The notes under the pieces were generated by a model. The model was not told the origin of the DNA and made no database searches. It saw nothing but the letters and a program-made list of their open reading frames with translations. From contig CABUXT010000002.1 in NCBI GenBank assembly GCA_902495705.1, positions 62,001-126,000 on the forward strand: 64,000 nucleotides of DNA, given 5' to 3'. Of the stretch, positions 24,110 through 34,013 are shown piece after piece. A program made the position numbers and the translations under genes. The stretch is from an uncultured cyanobacterium (GTDB taxonomy: Bacteria > Cyanobacteriota > Vampirovibrionia > Gastranaerophilales > Gastranaerophilaceae). How positions within the stretch are numbered: position 1 is the first letter of the stretch; every line of letters begins with the position of its first letter.

Positions 24110-25636
24110 TTATTTTGCAATTTCCGTTGTTCTAAACTCTCTAACAACCGTTACCCTAATTTGTCCAGGATAATCAAGTTCATTTTCGATTCTCTTCGCA
24201 ACATCTCTTGCAAGTTTACCTGATGCCAAATCATCAAACATTTCCGCTTGAACAATGATTCTAACCTCACGTCCTGCCTGAACGGCAAATGACTGTTTGA
24301 TACCTTCGTAACTGTTTACGATTTCCTCAATTTTTTGAAGACGTTTGATATAAATTTCTAAGGTATCACGTCTTGCCCCCGGTCTGCCTGCTGAAATCGC
24401 ATCGGCAACTTTTACCAAGACAGCCTCAATTGTATTTGCTACAACATCATCGTGGTGAGCCTCAATTGCGTGAATAACTTCAGGTCTTTCACCATATCTT
24501 GATGCAAGTTCAACACCAAGTTGAATGTGAGTACCTTCTTGAGTTTGGTCAACAGCCTTTCCGATATCGTGAAGTAAGCCTGCTCGTTTTGCAATTTTTT
24601 CATTTGCACCGAGTTCTGCAGCAAGCATGCCTGCAATATGACCAACTTCAAGTGAGTGTTTCAAAACATTTTGACCATAACTTGTTCTGTAGTATAAACG
24701 ACCTAAAGTTTTGATAAGTTCTTTATTTAAGCCCATAACACCCATTTCAAGAGCGGCATTTTCACCTTCTGACCAAATCTTTTTATCAATTTCTTCTCTT
24801 GCTTTTTCAACCATTTCTTCAATTCTTACTGGGTGGATACGTCCATCAACAATAAGTTTTTCTAAAGCAAGTTTTGCAATTTCTCGTCTGACAGGGTCAA
24901 AACTTGATAATACAACAGCCTCCGGAGTATCATCAATAATGAGGTCAACTCCTGTTAAAGTTTCTAAAGCTCTGATATTACGACCTTCACGACCGATAAT
25001 ACGACCTTTCATCTCATCATTAGGTAAGCCGACAACGGAAACGGTTGTTTCAACAACTTGTTCAATCATACAGCGTTGCATTGTTGTTGATAGAATTTCT
25101 TTTGATTTTTCTAATGAAATTTCTTTTATTTTTGCCTCATTTTCACGAACAAGTTGCATTTGTTCTTGAGCCAAATCATTTTTTAATTGTTCTAATAAAG
25201 TTCTTTTTGCATCTTCACAAGACATACCTGAAATTCGTTCAAGTTCTTCAGTTTGCTTTTGAACAAGTTCAGCCAAATAGTCTTCTTTTTCCAAAAGTTG
25301 GTCCATTTTTCTTTGAGTTTGGATTTCTTTTTCTGTATACTCTTGAATTTTATCCTCAAGCATGTCTTCTCTTTTAGCTAACTTTTGTTCTTGTCTTGCA
25401 ATCTCTTGTCTGCGTTCTCTTTCTTCTTCATTTAATTGTTCTCTGTCTTCTTGAAGTTCTTCTACCGCTTTAATTTTAGCCTCTTTGTAGAGAATTTTCT
25501 CTTTTTCTTCCAGTGCTTTTTTATCTTTTTCAACAGATTCAATAGCACTTTTGACTTTGTTTTTTTGAATAATTAGCATTGCAACTAAGACCATTACCGC
25601 AATAGTCGCAATAACTAAAAACAAGGTTGTTGCCAT
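24110..25636 (-). CDS. rny: Ribonuclease Y
   Basis: 508 residues, typical length. A membrane-anchored endoribonuclease that starts mRNA decay. An N-terminal helix (LFLVIATIAVMVLVAMLII) is followed by a long coiled coil (about 25-190, rich in Glu, Lys and Gln), a KH domain with PNDEMKGRIIGREGRNIRAL, and an HD domain with KHSLEVGHIAG and GLLHDIGKAVD, then EAHHDD. The C-terminal RNase Y domain is complete. ymdB lies 73 bases downstream. Confidence 0.97.
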   Translation of the reverse strand: MATTLFLVIATIAVMVLVAMLIIQKNKVKSAIESVEKDKKALEEKEKILYKEAKIKAVEELQEDREQLNEEERERRQEIARQEQKLAKREDMLEDKIQEYTEKEIQTQRKMDQLLEKEDYLAELVQKQTEELERISGMSCEDAKRTLLEQLKNDLAQEQMQLVRENEAKIKEISLEKSKEILSTTMQRCMIEQVVETTVSVVGLPNDEMKGRIIGREGRNIRALETLTGVDLIIDDTPEAVVLSSFDPVRREIAKLALEKLIVDGRIHPVRIEEMVEKAREEIDKKIWSEGENAALEMGVMGLNKELIKTLGRLYYRTSYGQNVLKHSLEVGHIAGMLAAELGANEKIAKRAGLLHDIGKAVDQTQEGTHIQLGVELASRYGERPEVIHAIEAHHDDVVANTIEAVLVKVADAISAGRPGARRDTLEIYIKRLQKIEEIVNSYEGIKQSFAVQAGREVRIIVQAEMFDDLASGKLARDVAKRIENELDYPGQIRVTVVREFRTTEIAK

Positions 25637-25848
25637 AAAGTAATACCTTATCCTTTTCTATTTTTTTATAATATAGGCAATGTCGGGTACATGTATCCTA
25701 CCCGAGCGTTTTTGACTATTTGATTATAATAAACTTCATTGCATATATATTAAAAAATATTTCCTACTACATCTGTATATATGATACCATGCAAATCCGA
25801 TTTTGTATAGTAGAAATTGTCATCTTGTTGTTGTATTTTTATGACAAA

Positions 25849-27147
25849 TTATTTCAACCCCGGGTCTGAATATGAACCCGTTGTAAGCTTGATAAACTTA
25901 TATGTTGCAGCAGGCAAAACTCCGGCAAGTAAGAAACTTGAAATTCCGACATTAGCCAAAATATTAGCACATTTTACATATTTAGCTTTTCTTGCAAAAT
26001 TTTCGATATTTTTTGACGCTCTAGCTGAGTCAATAAAACTTTCAAATTCTGTTTTAAAGTTGCTCAAATCTTTCATATCAACAAACTTTCTTGGGTCTCT
26101 TATACCTGATTCCAAATATGAAACTTTTTTCATTTTTTGAGCAAATTTTGAGAACAATCTATCTGGTTTTGAATCAATAAATTCCATCAAATCTTTTGGA
26201 CTATTTGATTTTGGAAGTTCGATTTTATTTTCTTTTATTGCAGAAATAAATTCCTCGTTATCCAAAATCAATGGGTCAAGATTGACATTGATTTTGAACA
26301 ATTTATTTGCAAGTTTATCTAAACCTTTTGCGATATAAACAGGTGTTACAAAGTTCAAAATCATAGAACCAATCATTCTAAAAGCATTAGCATAACCTTC
26401 TTCTTTATTTCTTGAAGTTGAAACTCTGCCAACAGTCAAACCACCATCAGAAATAGCCATTTTATCAACCGTTCTGAGACCTGCTATAGTTGAAGTCAAA
26501 CTACCACCTGTAAAAGCTACATCTTTATTTTGTTTTTCATAAAAATCAGAAAATTTTGTACGATTTAAAGAGGTAAAACTTTTTGTCGGAAGATTCAATG
26601 AAGGTGGTGTATTTCTGTTTTCTTTAACTTTTTTGGTTAAGGCAAAATTAAGTTTTGGCAAAACAAATCCCATAATCAATGTCGGAATAATAGTTGCAGC
26701 CGCAAATTTCTTTGTCAAAAGTTTTTCGTAAGCCGCTTTGTTATCACGAACTTTGATTAAATCTGCAACCGCATCTTGAACATCTTTATTTTTATATTGG
26801 CTAAACTTTTTGATATTATATTCAATGCCTTGAACTAAAGATGCACCTTCTTTTTTACCTTCACCAAAAAGTTTGATATTTACATTTGGATTGAATCCTT
26901 TTTTAGAGATATATTTATCTGCCAAATTTTCAACGGCAGGAATACCACCAAGCCATATTGCTGATGTTGCGTATTCATCAATGATTTTTTCTCTTGTTGC
27001 ATCGTTTGCTTTTGTTTGAGATTCTTTAGAATTTTCACGTCTTGCAATCAAAATTTTTGAAGGCGCCTCAATACAGCAATCTCGAACAAGTAGGGGGTAA
27101 ATGCTGCTATTATTACCAATAGCGGATATTATATTTGTTATTGTCAT
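25849..27147 (-). CDS. Hypothetical protein with several hydrophobic segments
   Basis: 432 residues, family not recognised. Hydrophobic stretches near 162-178 (IIPTLIMGFVLPKLNFAL), about 270-285 (MIGSMILNFVTPVYIA) and near 405-420 suggest it is membrane associated. The rest is basic and soluble. There is no signal peptide or enzyme motif. It is transcribed away from the small hydrophobic gene at 27364 and separated from it by a hairpin. The 212 bases downstream to rny hold no feature. Confidence 0.6.
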   Translation of the reverse strand: MTITNIISAIGNNSSIYPLLVRDCCIEAPSKILIARRENSKESQTKANDATREKIIDEYATSAIWLGGIPAVENLADKYISKKGFNPNVNIKLFGEGKKEGASLVQGIEYNIKKFSQYKNKDVQDAVADLIKVRDNKAAYEKLLTKKFAAATIIPTLIMGFVLPKLNFALTKKVKENRNTPPSLNLPTKSFTSLNRTKFSDFYEKQNKDVAFTGGSLTSTIAGLRTVDKMAISDGGLTVGRVSTSRNKEEGYANAFRMIGSMILNFVTPVYIAKGLDKLANKLFKINVNLDPLILDNEEFISAIKENKIELPKSNSPKDLMEFIDSKPDRLFSKFAQKMKKVSYLESGIRDPRKFVDMKDLSNFKTEFESFIDSARASKNIENFARKAKYVKCANILANVGISSFLLAGVLPAATYKFIKLTTGSYSDPGLK

Positions 27148-27175
27148 TATTATTTCCTCAATTCTTAAACTAAAA

Positions 27176-27210
27176 ACAACTTCTTCGCTTAAATATCCTG
27201 AAGAAGTTGT
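27176..27210 (-). terminator. Intrinsic terminator of the gene at 27364-27729
   Basis: Stem ACAACTTCTTC (27176-27186) / GAAGAAGTTGT (27200-27210). Read on the minus strand it is followed by TTTTTAG. An outer pair AATTCTTA / TAAGAATT extends the structure. Confidence 0.7.
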
Positions 27211-27363
27211 TCATAAGAATTGAATTATTTTTACAAGCGCATCACCAATTCTACAACCTCTTCAGGTTGATATGTACGTGATGATGATATTTTTGTAAAA
27301 TTATTTGAGTCATTATATTTCCTTTTGAAATTTATTATATTAATAATAAAAAATAAAGTCAAG

Positions 27364-27729
27364 CTAAGCATTAGTATTTATATGTTCAGCCTGTTCATCG
27401 GCTTTTTGTGCATTGGCTTTGTTTTTAGCATCATCTGCACTTTTACCGATAAAATAACCAAAAACAGTATCTAACGCAAAACCTGCTGCAACGATGAATG
27501 GCGCATATTTTTTGACATCAAGCTTCGCAAAGGTCCCAAGGGTTGCTAAAACTCCTTGAGTTGAAAATAGTTTTAATGCTCCCATCTTTTTTGGGAAAAT
27601 ATAAGGCAAGGCGTCAAAACCGACAAAAGATGCAATACTTACAGTTTTTGCAAGATTTGTCTTTTTATATTTATTGCCATTATCCGTTCTAGCCTCATAT
27701 CCGATTGGGTTTAAATGTGAAATTTGCAT
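27364..27729 (-). CDS. Small hydrophobic protein, function unknown
   Basis: 121 residues. Begins MQISHLNPIGYEARTDNG, has hydrophobic stretches near 32-47 and 80-95 (FIVAAGFALDTVFGYFIG) and a polar, Lys/Ala-rich tail. AGGAGA precedes the ATG. It is likely membrane associated. The N-terminal style (MQIS.. without a signal peptide) recurs in the hypothetical at 47259. Confidence 0.6.
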   Translation of the reverse strand: MQISHLNPIGYEARTDNGNKYKKTNLAKTVSIASFVGFDALPYIFPKKMGALKLFSTQGVLATLGTFAKLDVKKYAPFIVAAGFALDTVFGYFIGKSADDAKNKANAQKADEQAEHINTNA

Positions 27730-27776
27730 TAAGAGTTCTCCTTTTTGACTTCAAAACCCGAGAATAATTATTTTTG

Positions 27777-28064
27777 CTAAATATCAAATGCTTTGTAAAG
27801 ATTATTTACCTTATCCTCATCCAAAGTTTTAAACAGGATAGTTTTTTCTTTTGAAGTTTCCCCTTTCAAAATTTTAATTGAAGTTTTTGGAATTTTGAAG
27901 TTTTTAGAAAGATATTCAACAAGTGCTTTATTAGCTTTTCCATCAATCGGCAAAGCTGTTATTTTAACCTTTATAATTTCTCCATCTTTTATTATTTCAT
28001 TTTTCTTCGCGTTTGGAGAAATCCTCAGATTTACGACAATTCCTTCATTTGTTTTCCTAATCAT
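27777..28064 (-). CDS. DUF167 / YggU-family protein
   Basis: 95 residues, typical length. The fold signature is clear: VNLRISPNAKKNEI, then VKITALPIDGKANKALVEYL and ILKGETSKEKTI. The family is small, widespread and without an assigned biochemical role. It is divergent from the RelA/SpoT gene, with 98 bases between starts. Confidence 0.9.
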   Translation of the reverse strand: MIRKTNEGIVVNLRISPNAKKNEIIKDGEIIKVKITALPIDGKANKALVEYLSKNFKIPKTSIKILKGETSKEKTILFKTLDEDKVNNLYKAFDI

Positions 28065-28162
28065 AGGTCGAGTATAGCATGAAAATATCCACTCAACCTT
28101 TTATATGAAATTTTTCAATTCCGCTTGCTAATTAAGATTATAATATATATCATTATTCTATT

Positions 28163-30385
28163 ATGTCAGACATAGAAACATTTAAAGAAATCAAAGAAAT
28201 TTTAATCTCTCAAAAGTATGCGCAAGAAGACATTGCGCTGATTGAAAAAGCATACAGATTTGCTAAAAAATTGCACGATGGACAATTCAGAGTATCAGGG
28301 GAACCTTATATCATTCACCCTTGTGAAGTTGCAAAAATTCTTGTAGGGTTAGAAGTTGACACACATACCTTAATTGCAGCATTTTTGCACGATATTTTAG
28401 AAGATACGGATACTAAACCTGAAACCATTGAAGAACTTTTTGGAACAGATGTACTAAATCTTGTTCAAGGGGTTACAAAGCTTGGGAAACTGCAATTCAA
28501 ATCAAAAGAAGAACGTCAGGCTGAAAACTTCAGACGATTATTTATCGCAATGGCAAATGATATTCGTGTAATTTTCTTAAAATTAGCCGACAGGCTTCAC
28601 AATATGCGAACTCTTAATTTTATGGAAGATGCTAAACAGAAAAAAATTGCAGGAGAAACTTTAGAAATCTTTGCTCCACTTGCTAACCGTTTAGGTATCT
28701 ACAAAATTAAGGCTGAACTTGAAGATTTGTCACTTAAATACCTAGAACCTGACAAATACTATGAAATCGCACAACTTGTTGCCCAAACAAAAGCAGACAG
28801 AGAAGAAACCGTTAATCTTCTTATTGATAAGATTTCACAAGACGTTAAAAAAAGCGGCATAAATGCTCAAATTACAGGACGAGCTAAACACTATTACAGT
28901 ATTTACGCCAAAATGAAACGCCAAAATATTACATTCAATGACTTGTATGATATCACGGCAGTCCGTGTAATTGTTGATACGGTTAGAGAATGTTATGAGG
29001 TTTTGGGTTTAATCCACTCTCAATTTAAACCGATTCCTGGGAGATTTAAAGATTACATTGCAATGCCAAAAGGCAATATGTATCAATCTTTGCACACATC
29101 TGTAATCGGACCTCGTTCAAAACCTTTGGAAGTTCAAATCAGAACTTGGAAGATGCACCAAATTGCTGAATATGGTGTTGCGGCGCACTGGAGATACAAA
29201 GAAAAAGGCTCTCAAAAGGCTGATAACGCATCAGATTTAAAATTCTCTTGGATGCACAAACTTGTTGAATACGACAAAGAAATGAAGAATGCCGAAGACT
29301 ACGTAAAGAGTGTAAAACTTGACCTATTCTCTGACCAAGTATTTGCATTCACCCCCGGAGGCGATGTTTTGGATTTACCAAAAGATGCCACACCTGTGGA
29401 CTTTTCATACCGTATTCACTCAGATGTCGGACACAAAACTGTTGGCGCTTTGGTAAACGGCAGAATCGTTCCACTGAATACAAAACTTAAAAACGGAGAT
29501 ATTGTTGAAATTTTGACCTCAAAAACACCATCTCCACGTCTTGATTGGTTGACATTTGTCGTTACAAAACAAGCGTCTCAAAAAATCAAACAGTGGTTTA
29601 AGAAAAATAACAGAGAAGAACACGTTAAACTCGGCAAAACTAACCTTGAACACGAATTGACCAAAGCTGTATTTGATGAATATATCAAAAACGGAGAGTT
29701 TGACAAAGTTGCAAAACAAATGAACTACCAATCAGCAGAAGACTTGTTCGCTGCTGTCGGGTATGGTGAAACCACAGGGAACAAAGTTTTAAACAAACTA
29801 AAAAGACCTGTTGAGAAAAAACCGGAAGATGCATTCCATTCTTCAACCAGAAAAGGTTCTAAAAAAGATATTGAAGGGTTAGAAGATTTGATGTACTCAT
29901 TTGCAATGTGTTGTTCACCAATTCCGGGGGAACCTATTGTCGGTGTTGTAACACGTTCTAAAGGTGTTTCTGTTCACCGTGCAGACTGCAAAACCCTTGA
30001 AACAATTCCACCTGAACGCTTGATGCAAATCAAATGGGCAGGAGTAAATACAAACAAAACTTACAACACAACAATAAGAATTGAAACAGCCGAAAAATTA
30101 GGATTGTTAAAAGACGTAATTTCTGCAGTTTCCGATAACAATACAAATATTGTAAACGCAAACATTAAAACCAAAAATCACGTCGGCATAATTGAAATCG
30201 GCTTGGAATTGGATAATATTGATACATTAAAAAAAGTTATTGCATGTATTCAATCTTTACCTGATGTGTATAGCGTGAAACGTATTCAAACATCATCTAG
30301 TATGTTGAAGAAAAATTCACCGCAAAAAACCGGCAAGGGTTTCAGACAGAAACGTCACGATAATAACAAAAATAAAGAGAAATAA
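28163..30385 (+). CDS. Bifunctional (p)ppGpp synthetase/hydrolase (RelA/SpoT long form)
   Basis: 740 residues. The hydrolase HD domain is intact: His52 in IIHPCEVAKIL, FLHDILEDTD (HD at 76-77, ED at 80-81) and LADRLHNMRT (141-150). The synthetase domain has DITAVRVIV and RFKDYIAMPKGNMYQSLHT (294-312). A TGS domain follows near 385-445 (VFAFTPGGDVLDLPKDATPV), then a Cys-containing region (CCSPIPGEPIVGVV), and an ACT domain ends at about 730. Both active sites look functional. It makes and degrades the stringent-response alarmone. It probably starts the operon with the next two genes (14- and 19-base gaps). Confidence 0.95.
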   Translation: MSDIETFKEIKEILISQKYAQEDIALIEKAYRFAKKLHDGQFRVSGEPYIIHPCEVAKILVGLEVDTHTLIAAFLHDILEDTDTKPETIEELFGTDVLNLVQGVTKLGKLQFKSKEERQAENFRRLFIAMANDIRVIFLKLADRLHNMRTLNFMEDAKQKKIAGETLEIFAPLANRLGIYKIKAELEDLSLKYLEPDKYYEIAQLVAQTKADREETVNLLIDKISQDVKKSGINAQITGRAKHYYSIYAKMKRQNITFNDLYDITAVRVIVDTVRECYEVLGLIHSQFKPIPGRFKDYIAMPKGNMYQSLHTSVIGPRSKPLEVQIRTWKMHQIAEYGVAAHWRYKEKGSQKADNASDLKFSWMHKLVEYDKEMKNAEDYVKSVKLDLFSDQVFAFTPGGDVLDLPKDATPVDFSYRIHSDVGHKTVGALVNGRIVPLNTKLKNGDIVEILTSKTPSPRLDWLTFVVTKQASQKIKQWFKKNNREEHVKLGKTNLEHELTKAVFDEYIKNGEFDKVAKQMNYQSAEDLFAAVGYGETTGNKVLNKLKRPVEKKPEDAFHSSTRKGSKKDIEGLEDLMYSFAMCCSPIPGEPIVGVVTRSKGVSVHRADCKTLETIPPERLMQIKWAGVNTNKTYNTTIRIETAEKLGLLKDVISAVSDNNTNIVNANIKTKNHVGIIEIGLELDNIDTLKKVIACIQSLPDVYSVKRIQTSSSMLKKNSPQKTGKGFRQKRHDNNKNKEK

Positions 30386-30399
30386 AGGAGAGCTTTAAT

Positions 30400-30960
30400 A
30401 TGGTAATTCCGACAATTACGGCAGAAAACGCGTGGAAAATATATTATTATATCGCGATATTTTCAACAATATTATTCGTTTTGAAATTACTTTTATTTTC
30501 AATTGTCGGAGGAGACAGCGAAGTTTCAGCCGATTTTAACACTGAAACAGACACTGATTGCTCATTCAATTTTCTATCAATTCAATCAATAATTGCATTT
30601 TTTATGGGCTTTGGTTGGATGGGCTATGCAGGATTGCAACAATTTGCTTTTCACCATTTAGTAAATGCTTTAAGTGCTATTGGCGTTGGCTTGATTTTTA
30701 TGTTCACGACAGCATTTTTAATGTTCCTAACAAAAAAATTAGAAAAAAATATTAAAAAAGACAAAACAAAAGCCATCAATCACACAGGTAAAGCATACAC
30801 AAGTTTTGCACCACATTCTAACGGTCAAATCGAAATCGAAATAAACGGACAACTTTCTATAGAAAACGCGTTTAACGATTCTGATGAAGAAATTAAGGCT
30901 TTTGAAATTGTAAAAGTTACAAAAGTCGCAGATGATTTGTTATATATAAGTAAACAGTAG
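30400..30960 (+). CDS. NfeD/YuaF-like membrane protein with OB-fold tail
   Basis: 186 residues. Hydrophobic segments near 14-36, 64-80 and 90-110 indicate three membrane helices; the soluble tail (about 125-186, NHTGKAYTSFAPHSNGQIEI .. FEIVKVTKVADDLLYI) looks like the OB-fold of NfeD-type proteins. In Bacillus (YuaF-YuaG) and E. coli (YqiJ-YqiK) such a protein is encoded directly upstream of a flotillin, as here, with 19 bases between genes. The ribosome site is AAAGGAGAG. The likely job is organising flotillin-rich membrane domains. Confidence 0.75.
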   Translation: MVIPTITAENAWKIYYYIAIFSTILFVLKLLLFSIVGGDSEVSADFNTETDTDCSFNFLSIQSIIAFFMGFGWMGYAGLQQFAFHHLVNALSAIGVGLIFMFTTAFLMFLTKKLEKNIKKDKTKAINHTGKAYTSFAPHSNGQIEIEINGQLSIENAFNDSDEEIKAFEIVKVTKVADDLLYISKQ

Positions 30961-30979
30961 CAGATAAAAGGAGAAAAAC

Positions 30980-32392
30980 ATGTTTGGATTAATGATTGCA
31001 GGCGCTTTAGTCTTGATTTCAATATTTGTTTTTATTGCAAATCAATACAAAAGATGTCCTTCTAACAAAATTATCGTAGTTTACGGTAAAACAGACGGAG
31101 AAAAGACAGCAAAATGTGTTCACGGCGGTGGTACATTTGTTATTCCGTTGATTCAGGATTACGGAGTATTATCACTTGAACCGATGACAACAGATATCGA
31201 TTTGAGAGGAGCACTTTCAAAAGGTAATATCCGTGTTGCAGTACCTTCAACATTTACATTTGGTATTTCTACCGACCCTAAAATTATGATTAACGCTGCA
31301 GAACGTTTGTTAGGTTTAACTAAAAACGACGTAATTACACAAGCTAGCGACATCATCCTTGGTCAATTACGTTTGGCAATCGCAACTTTGACAATCGAAG
31401 AAATTAACCAAGACAGAGAAAAATTCTTGGAACAAATTAACGCAAACGTAAACACTGAGCTTAACAAAATCGGTCTTGAAATTATCAACGTAAACATCAA
31501 AGATATCACAGATGAATCAGGATATATCGATGCTATCGGTAAAAAAGCAGCTGCTGAGGCTATCAACAAAGCTAAAGTTGAAGTTGCGCAACAAGAAAAA
31601 CTTGGTGCTGTCGGTGAGGCATCAGCGAACAAAGAAAAAGAAGTTCAAGTTGCAGAACAATCTGCTCAAACTCAAATCGGTAAAACTAACGCAGAAAAAG
31701 AACAACGTATCAAAACTGCTGAACTTGAGGCTCAAGCAGTTGAAGGTGAAAACATTTCAAAAGCAAATATTGCAGAATACAACGCTACATTATCAGTTAA
31801 ACAGGCTGATGCGTATAGAGAAGGTGAAGTTGCAAAAGCAAACGCACAAAGAGATGTATTGTTAGCTCAAAAAGAACAAGAAGAGGCTAAATTAAAGAAA
31901 GAAGAACTGGCAAGACAAGAAGTTGAAAAACTTAAAATTCAAGTTCAAGCAGATGCTGAGGCTGAAAAAGCAAGACGTATCGCACTTGGTGAAGCTGATG
32001 CAATTAAAGCTAAATATTTTGCAGAGGCAGAAGGTGTTAAAGCTGTCTTGGAAGCAAAAGCAAAAGGTTATCAAGACCTTGTTAAAATTTCTAACAACAG
32101 ACCTGAAATCGCTACAAGTTTCTTGATGATTGAAAAAATCGAAAAAATCGTTGAAAAACAAGTTGATGCAATCAAAAATATCAAATTTGACAAAATCACT
32201 GTTTGGGATGGCGGAACAGGTTCTGCTAACGGTTCAACTACCGCAAACTTCATGAAAGATTTAATCAAAGCATTACCTGCAATGCACGATTTGGCAGGTC
32301 AAGCAGGAATCGAACTTCCTCAAATTTTAGGAAAAGTTGAAGGTGCTGAAACTCCAAAGCCTGTAGCTCCAAAAGCCGAAGAGGCAGAATAA
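30980..32392 (+). CDS. Flotillin-like SPFH-domain protein
   Basis: 470 residues. An N-terminal membrane helix (MFGLMIAGALVLISIFVFIA) is followed by a short RCPSNKIIVVYG turn and an SPFH domain to about 190. A long Ala/Glu/Lys/Gln-rich coiled coil (about 200-385) has the EA-repeat character of flotillins. A hydrophilic tail is rich in Pro and Lys. Flotillins oligomerise on the inner face of the membrane. Codon use is biased, so it may be abundant. AAAGGAG precedes the start and a strong terminator follows. Confidence 0.92.
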   Translation: MFGLMIAGALVLISIFVFIANQYKRCPSNKIIVVYGKTDGEKTAKCVHGGGTFVIPLIQDYGVLSLEPMTTDIDLRGALSKGNIRVAVPSTFTFGISTDPKIMINAAERLLGLTKNDVITQASDIILGQLRLAIATLTIEEINQDREKFLEQINANVNTELNKIGLEIINVNIKDITDESGYIDAIGKKAAAEAINKAKVEVAQQEKLGAVGEASANKEKEVQVAEQSAQTQIGKTNAEKEQRIKTAELEAQAVEGENISKANIAEYNATLSVKQADAYREGEVAKANAQRDVLLAQKEQEEAKLKKEELARQEVEKLKIQVQADAEAEKARRIALGEADAIKAKYFAEAEGVKAVLEAKAKGYQDLVKISNNRPEIATSFLMIEKIEKIVEKQVDAIKNIKFDKITVWDGGTGSANGSTTANFMKDLIKALPAMHDLAGQAGIELPQILGKVEGAETPKPVAPKAEEAE

Positions 32393-32414
32393 AGAAAGGT
32401 TTTGATAGATTTTT

Positions 32415-32450
32415 AATGGCGCCGTTTTCAATATTGAAAACGGCGCCATT
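32415..32450 (+). terminator. Perfect 36-bp palindromic terminator after the flotillin gene
   Basis: AATGGCGCCGTTTTCAAT followed by its exact reverse complement, then TGTTTTT. The stem is very stable, and the T tract is on the plus strand. Confidence 0.85.
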
Positions 32451-32548
32451 TGTTTTTGGTCAATGTCATTCTGAATTTATTTCAGAATCTTCTCAATATT
32501 AAGATTTATCAATAATATTATTTGCTAAATAGTAATTATGGAAAAGAT

Positions 32549-32742
32549 TCCGACAATAGCCAAAAGTGAACAATCAAACAAAACGAGTAAATGACAAAAG
32601 CCGAATTTGTTTGAGGAACGAAGTGACGAGTTATTCGGCTATAATACGAGTTTTTAGTTTGATGTGAATGTTGGCGTGTCGGTGGTTTTGCGGCGCTTTT
32701 GCCACCAAAAGCACCCCTGCACGGAGTGCATGAAAAAAGAAT
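32549..32742. repeat. Family E element, copy 1 (about 194 bp)
   Basis: Starts TCCGACAATAGCC and ends near GCACGGAGTGCATGAAAAA. Internal palindromes are AAAGCCGAA..TTCGGCT and TGCTTTTGCCACCAAAAGCA-like, plus GCAC..GTGC. Copies 2 (36041-36234, inverted) and 3 (44624-44815) differ at only scattered bases. It has no open frame. It differs in sequence and size from families A-D. Confidence 0.8.
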
Positions 32743-32754
32743 AACTTGAAAAGC

Positions 32755-33040
32755 TTTGACCCCCTCTCCTCACTCCTCTCCCACAAGGGGCGAGGATGTT
32801 TTTTAGGAACCCCTCACACAACCATTAGCCATACGGCACACAGTCTCACTCAACTCGCATAGCTCGTTGGTTCGGCTAGGTGTCCCTAGGAGAGGGTATA
32901 CCGTCACCCTGAACTTGATTCAGGGTCTATCCATTTGATTTTAGTCATGCTGAACTTGTTTCAGCATCTCTAATTGAACAAATTAATCAAAAGTAAAACT
33001 TGTAATATTAGAGACCCTGAAATAAATTCAGGGTGACAAT
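32755..33040. repeat. Family B and A elements between flotillin and redox operons
   Basis: A family B palindrome (CCCCTCTCCTCACTCCTCTC..GGGGCGAGG, 32760-32792), a second B element with the 60-base insert (32812-32897), a family A left hairpin (32903-32930), a hairpin TCATGCTGAACTTGTTTCAGCA (32945-32966) and a closing TTCAGGGTGACA (33027-33038). No gene. Confidence 0.7.
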
Positions 33041-33156
33041 TGGAGTAAAAATCAACATTGATAGATTCTCTACCAAAAAATTCCCCCATAAAAACTCTAG
33101 CCAAAATCAAGGATTTGTTGTATAATTTCTGTAAGATTTTATATAAGGAGAGAACC

Positions 33157-33999
33157 ATGGGATATAAAATTTTATCAAAAAAAGAAATTTGTCCTAACCA
33201 ATACGAAATTACCGTTGATGCGCCTTTTGTCGTGAGGAACGCTCAAGCCGGACAATTTATTATATTTAGAGTTGAAGAAGAAGGCGAAAGAGTACCTTTG
33301 ACTATCGCTGATGTCGACAAAGAAAAAGGAGAATTAACCCTTGTATTTATGGCAGTCGGCTATACAACTAAAAAATTAGCACAGCTAAATGTAGGTGATG
33401 AATTGGTTGACATTGTAGGACCTCTTGGCAAACCTACAGATATCAAAAACTATGGTACTGCAGTATGCGTAGCAGGTGGTTACGGTGCAGCTCCTTGTTA
33501 TTTAATTTCAAAAGCATTGAAAAATGCAGGAAACAAAGTTTACATGATTGCAGGCGCTAGAACAAAAGATTTGCTGTTCTGGGAAGATAAAATGAAAGAT
33601 GCCTGCACTGAATTATTCTTGACAACAGATGACGGTTCTTATGGTATCAAAGGCTTTGGTACTACAGTATTAAAAGACATTATGGATAGAGAAAAAGTTG
33701 ATTATGTAATCGCTGTTGGTCCAATGCCAATGATGAGAGCGGTTGCAAACTTGACTAAAGAAAAAGGTATCTACACAGAGGCTAGCATGAACCCTATTAT
33801 GGTTGATGGTACTGGTATGTGTGGAGCTTGCCGTGTTACTGTTGGCGGAGAAACAAAATTTGCCTGCGTAGACGGTCCTGATTTTGATGCTCACCAAATC
33901 GATTTTGATGAGGTTATCAACAGAACTAAAATCTACAAAGACCAAGAACGCAAAAGATGCGAAGAATGTAATTTGTTAAAACAAGCAGACAAGATATAG
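33157..33999 (+). CDS. NfnA/SudB/PyrK-like FAD/NAD-binding flavoprotein with 2Fe-2S tail
   Basis: 280 residues from the ATG at 33157, chosen for AAGGAG at 33145-33150; upstream in-frame codons are repeat DNA. A ferredoxin-reductase fold: FAD domain with RVPLTIAD near 49, NAD domain with VCVAGGYGAAPCYLI near 106 and AVGPMPMMRAV near 188. The C-terminal cysteine motif is MCGACRVTVGGETKFACVDG. In known systems it passes electrons between NAD(P)H and a partner (GltD-like NfnB, dihydroorotate dehydrogenase or a hydrogenase). Here no such partner follows; instead it heads an operon with a 4-Cys protein and EtfBA. Confidence 0.88.
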   Translation: MGYKILSKKEICPNQYEITVDAPFVVRNAQAGQFIIFRVEEEGERVPLTIADVDKEKGELTLVFMAVGYTTKKLAQLNVGDELVDIVGPLGKPTDIKNYGTAVCVAGGYGAAPCYLISKALKNAGNKVYMIAGARTKDLLFWEDKMKDACTELFLTTDDGSYGIKGFGTTVLKDIMDREKVDYVIAVGPMPMMRAVANLTKEKGIYTEASMNPIMVDGTGMCGACRVTVGGETKFACVDGPDFDAHQIDFDEVINRTKIYKDQERKRCEECNLLKQADKI

Positions 34000-34013
34000 G
34001 AGAATTGTGAAAA

